Assembly (NCBI GenBank): GCA_938004015.1
Contig: CALKWU010000050.1
Span: 1-15,144, forward strand
Reading direction: 5' to 3'
Source of the DNA: an uncultured Oceanobacillus sp.
GTDB lineage: Bacteria > Bacillota > Bacilli > Bacillales > Amphibacillaceae
Length of the DNA stretch: 15,144 nucleotides
Shown here one piece after another: positions 14,128 through 15,144 of the stretch. The notes under the pieces were generated by a model. It did no database searches, was not told the DNA's origin, and saw only the letters and a list, made by a program, of their open reading frames with translations. Made by a program: the position numbers and the translations under genes. Position 1 is the stretch's first letter; the number at the start of each line of letters is the position of its first letter.

Positions 14128-14778
14128 TCAATCCGCCAATAAATCGATGGTGCGCAACCAATTTGTTTCCATAATGGTGGCAGCTTGATCGGGGTTATTT
14201 TGTTCCAATGCTTCGATGATTTTCTCGTGATCTGTAACCGATTCTTCCGTCAGTACAATTGCATTATGGAAAAAATGTCTCCTTACATGAGCTTGGAGAG
14301 AATCGACAATACGCTTGATGTATCCATTGCCTGAAACATCGACAATCACTTGATGGAATGTTTCATCACACGTTAAAGCAGCAAAGTAGTTTTCGGATTC
14401 GATTGCTTTTGCAAAACGCTCATTGGTTTCTTCCAATTCGTGAATCGTCCGTTCATCTATTTTGTCACTGGCTAGTTTTGTCGCCAACACTTGTAGTGAT
14501 GCCAAAGGTGGGAGCAACTCATGAATGGATTCCCGCTCAATTTCCGTCACTTGAGTCGCTTTTCCGGGATACATTCTCACAAAACCTTCCATCTCAAGGA
14601 TTTGCAAAGCCTCTCTGACGGGTGTCCGGCTTGTCCCAAGTGATTCGGCAAGTTCGACATCATTCAGTTTCTCACCAGGAAGCAAGGTGCCGTCGATGAT
14701 CCATTGTTGGATTTGGTTATAGGCTTGTTCTTTGGCTGTTAAACGTCCGGTTGCTGGATAGTTTTTCGGTAGAGGCAA
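14128..14778 (-). CDS. GntR family transcriptional regulator, FadR/FCD subfamily
   Basis: DNA-binding regulator of 216 aa. An N-terminal winged helix (about 12-75) carries LAESLGTSRTPVREALQILE (43-62), the typical GntR recognition region. The rest (about 85-210) is an all-helical FCD ligand domain. Its usual metal ligands appear as D138 and H142 (DETFH) and H184 (DHEKI), but the position of the last histidine is N206 (METNW). TTG 14778 was chosen: AAAGGAGG ends 7 bases upstream, and starting at the in-frame ATG 14871 would place the operator palindrome inside the gene. The palindrome at 14836-14853 suggests autoregulation, and shared half-sites point to brnQ as a target. The effector is unknown; amino or organic acids are common for this subfamily. 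Confidence 0.9.
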   Translation of the reverse strand: MPLPKNYPATGRLTAKEQAYNQIQQWIIDGTLLPGEKLNDVELAESLGTSRTPVREALQILEMEGFVRMYPGKATQVTEIERESIHELLPPLASLQVLATKLASDKIDERTIHELEETNERFAKAIESENYFAALTCDETFHQVIVDVSGNGYIKRIVDSLQAHVRRHFFHNAIVLTEESVTDHEKIIEALEQNNPDQAATIMETNWLRTIDLLAD

Positions 14779-14835
14779 CCTGATCCCTCCTTTGTCAGCT
14801 GATAATTCCAGTATATCATTATGAAGTTTAATATA

Positions 14836-14853
14836 TATGCAATATATTGCATA
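14836..14853. promoter_or_regulatory. 18-bp perfect palindrome, probable operator of the GntR-type regulator
   Basis: TATGCAATATATTGCATA is identical to its reverse complement. It lies 58 bases upstream of the TTG start of the regulator, at or near its probable -10 region on the minus strand. An imperfect partner, ATGCAACGATAT, is at 14866-14877. The half-site recurs twice at the brnQ promoter. Confidence 0.7.
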
Positions 14854-14895
14854 AAAAAGAAAAAGATGCAACGATATGATTTTTCTATCGATATT

Positions 14896-14924
14896 TTGAA
14901 TCTTTTATCATGATAATTTAAAAT
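14896..14924 (+). promoter_or_regulatory. Sigma-A promoter of the gene at the right edge
   Basis: TTGAAT at 14896-14901 and TAAAAT at 14919-14924 have 17-base spacing on the plus strand and lie about 120 bases before the aroD-like start. It is divergent from the regulator, so the operator at 14836-14853 lies upstream of it. Confidence 0.6.
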
Positions 14925-15043
14925 GTTATTCATACATGGAGATAGTAGAAAAATGGGAAAGCTGATGGCTCACCTATTAGGAAAAGAGTGGAGTCGTATT
15001 GACAGGAGAAATCATTTTGAAACAAAAAAGGGTGGTGCTGGAC

Positions 15044-15144
15044 ATGGAGTGTAGAATTGGCCACGTTACGTTCTCGGGAGGGATGCCGAAAATCTGCGTC
15101 CCATTAACGGGAACGGAACTGTCGGATTTAATGTCTGAATGTGA
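15044..15144 (+). CDS. aroD: 3-Dehydroquinate dehydratase type I, partial (5' end only)
   Basis: The first 33 codons of a gene running off the window. The peptide contains GGMPKICVPLTGTELSDL, which matches the conserved N-terminal strand of type I 3-dehydroquinate dehydratase (B. subtilis AroC, E. coli AroD), a shikimate-pathway enzyme that dehydrates 3-dehydroquinate via a Schiff-base lysine. The lysine and histidine lie beyond the edge. ATG 15044 gives 12 residues before GMPK, close to the 13 of B. subtilis. A TTG at 15017 with AGGAG at 15004-15008 in the same frame is an alternative that would add nine residues. The ribosome binding site for ATG is the weaker AAGGGTGGTG. The short length limits certainty. 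Confidence 0.72.
   Translation, partial: MECRIGHVTFSGGMPKICVPLTGTELSDLMSEC

Noticed and set aside
14779..14871. Upstream extension of the GntR-type gene to ATG 14871.
   Set aside because: Hydrophobic, atypical N-terminus, and the extension would contain the operator palindrome; TTG 14778 has an ideal ribosome binding site.
14953..15054. A 33-codon frame (MGKLMAHLLG...) overlapping the aroD start.
   Set aside because: The only Shine-Dalgarno-like GGAG is about 11 bases away, and it overlaps the better-supported aroD frame; likely chance.

Overview
The window looks like ordinary chromosome from a low-to-mid GC Gram-positive rod of the order Bacillales. The evidence is strong AGGAGG-type ribosome binding sites, sigma-A promoters of the TTGAAA-17-TATAAT type, several TTG or GTG starts, and a Bacillales gene set (ecsAB, an EbrAB-like SMR pair, serC, ung, brnQ). 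A meso-diaminopimelate dehydrogenase like those of Lysinibacillus and Ureibacillus hints at the Planococcaceae side of the order, but this is inference. I see no phage, transposase, CRISPR array, tRNA or rRNA.

Layout. Positions 1-1650 hold a proton-coupled peptide transporter (POT family) with a leader inverted repeat and a terminator. Positions 1616-2333 (minus strand) hold two small multidrug resistance (SMR) genes, which carry two related palindromes. From a divergent promoter region at about 2360-2513, the molybdate uptake operon modA-modB-modC runs on the plus strand to 4600. It is followed by the ecsA-ecsB ABC transporter genes, a very short unnamed ORF, and ung (uracil-DNA glycosylase), all tightly spaced to 7336. 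serC (phosphoserine aminotransferase) starts from its own strong promoter. Behind it come an SLC13-type permease with two internal RCK_C/TrkA_C domains and a small SAM-dependent methyltransferase, ending at a bidirectional terminator at 11168-11209.

On the minus strand, ddh (11219-12205) converges on that terminator. A 502-base gene-free stretch follows, then brnQ (branched-chain amino acid carrier) on the plus strand. brnQ converges on a GntR/FCD-family regulator across a second bidirectional terminator. The window ends in the first 33 codons of what looks like a type I 3-dehydroquinate dehydratase gene.

How the parts relate. Most of the window is nutrient uptake (peptides, molybdate, an anion, branched-chain amino acids) plus amino-acid and cell-wall precursor metabolism (serC, ddh, aroD). 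The clearest regulatory circuit is the GntR-family gene. An 18-bp perfect palindrome lies in its upstream region, and the same half-site (TATATTGCA) occurs twice over the brnQ promoter, so the regulator probably controls itself and brnQ. A second candidate circuit is a TTATGT-N5-ACATAA dyad just downstream of the mod promoter. I found no clearly new system. The most unusual items are the paired palindromes around one SMR gene (one of them encodes that gene's last residues and stop), the brnQ/gntR shared operator, a regulator that seems to lack one metal ligand, and a 45-codon ORF between ecsB and ung.
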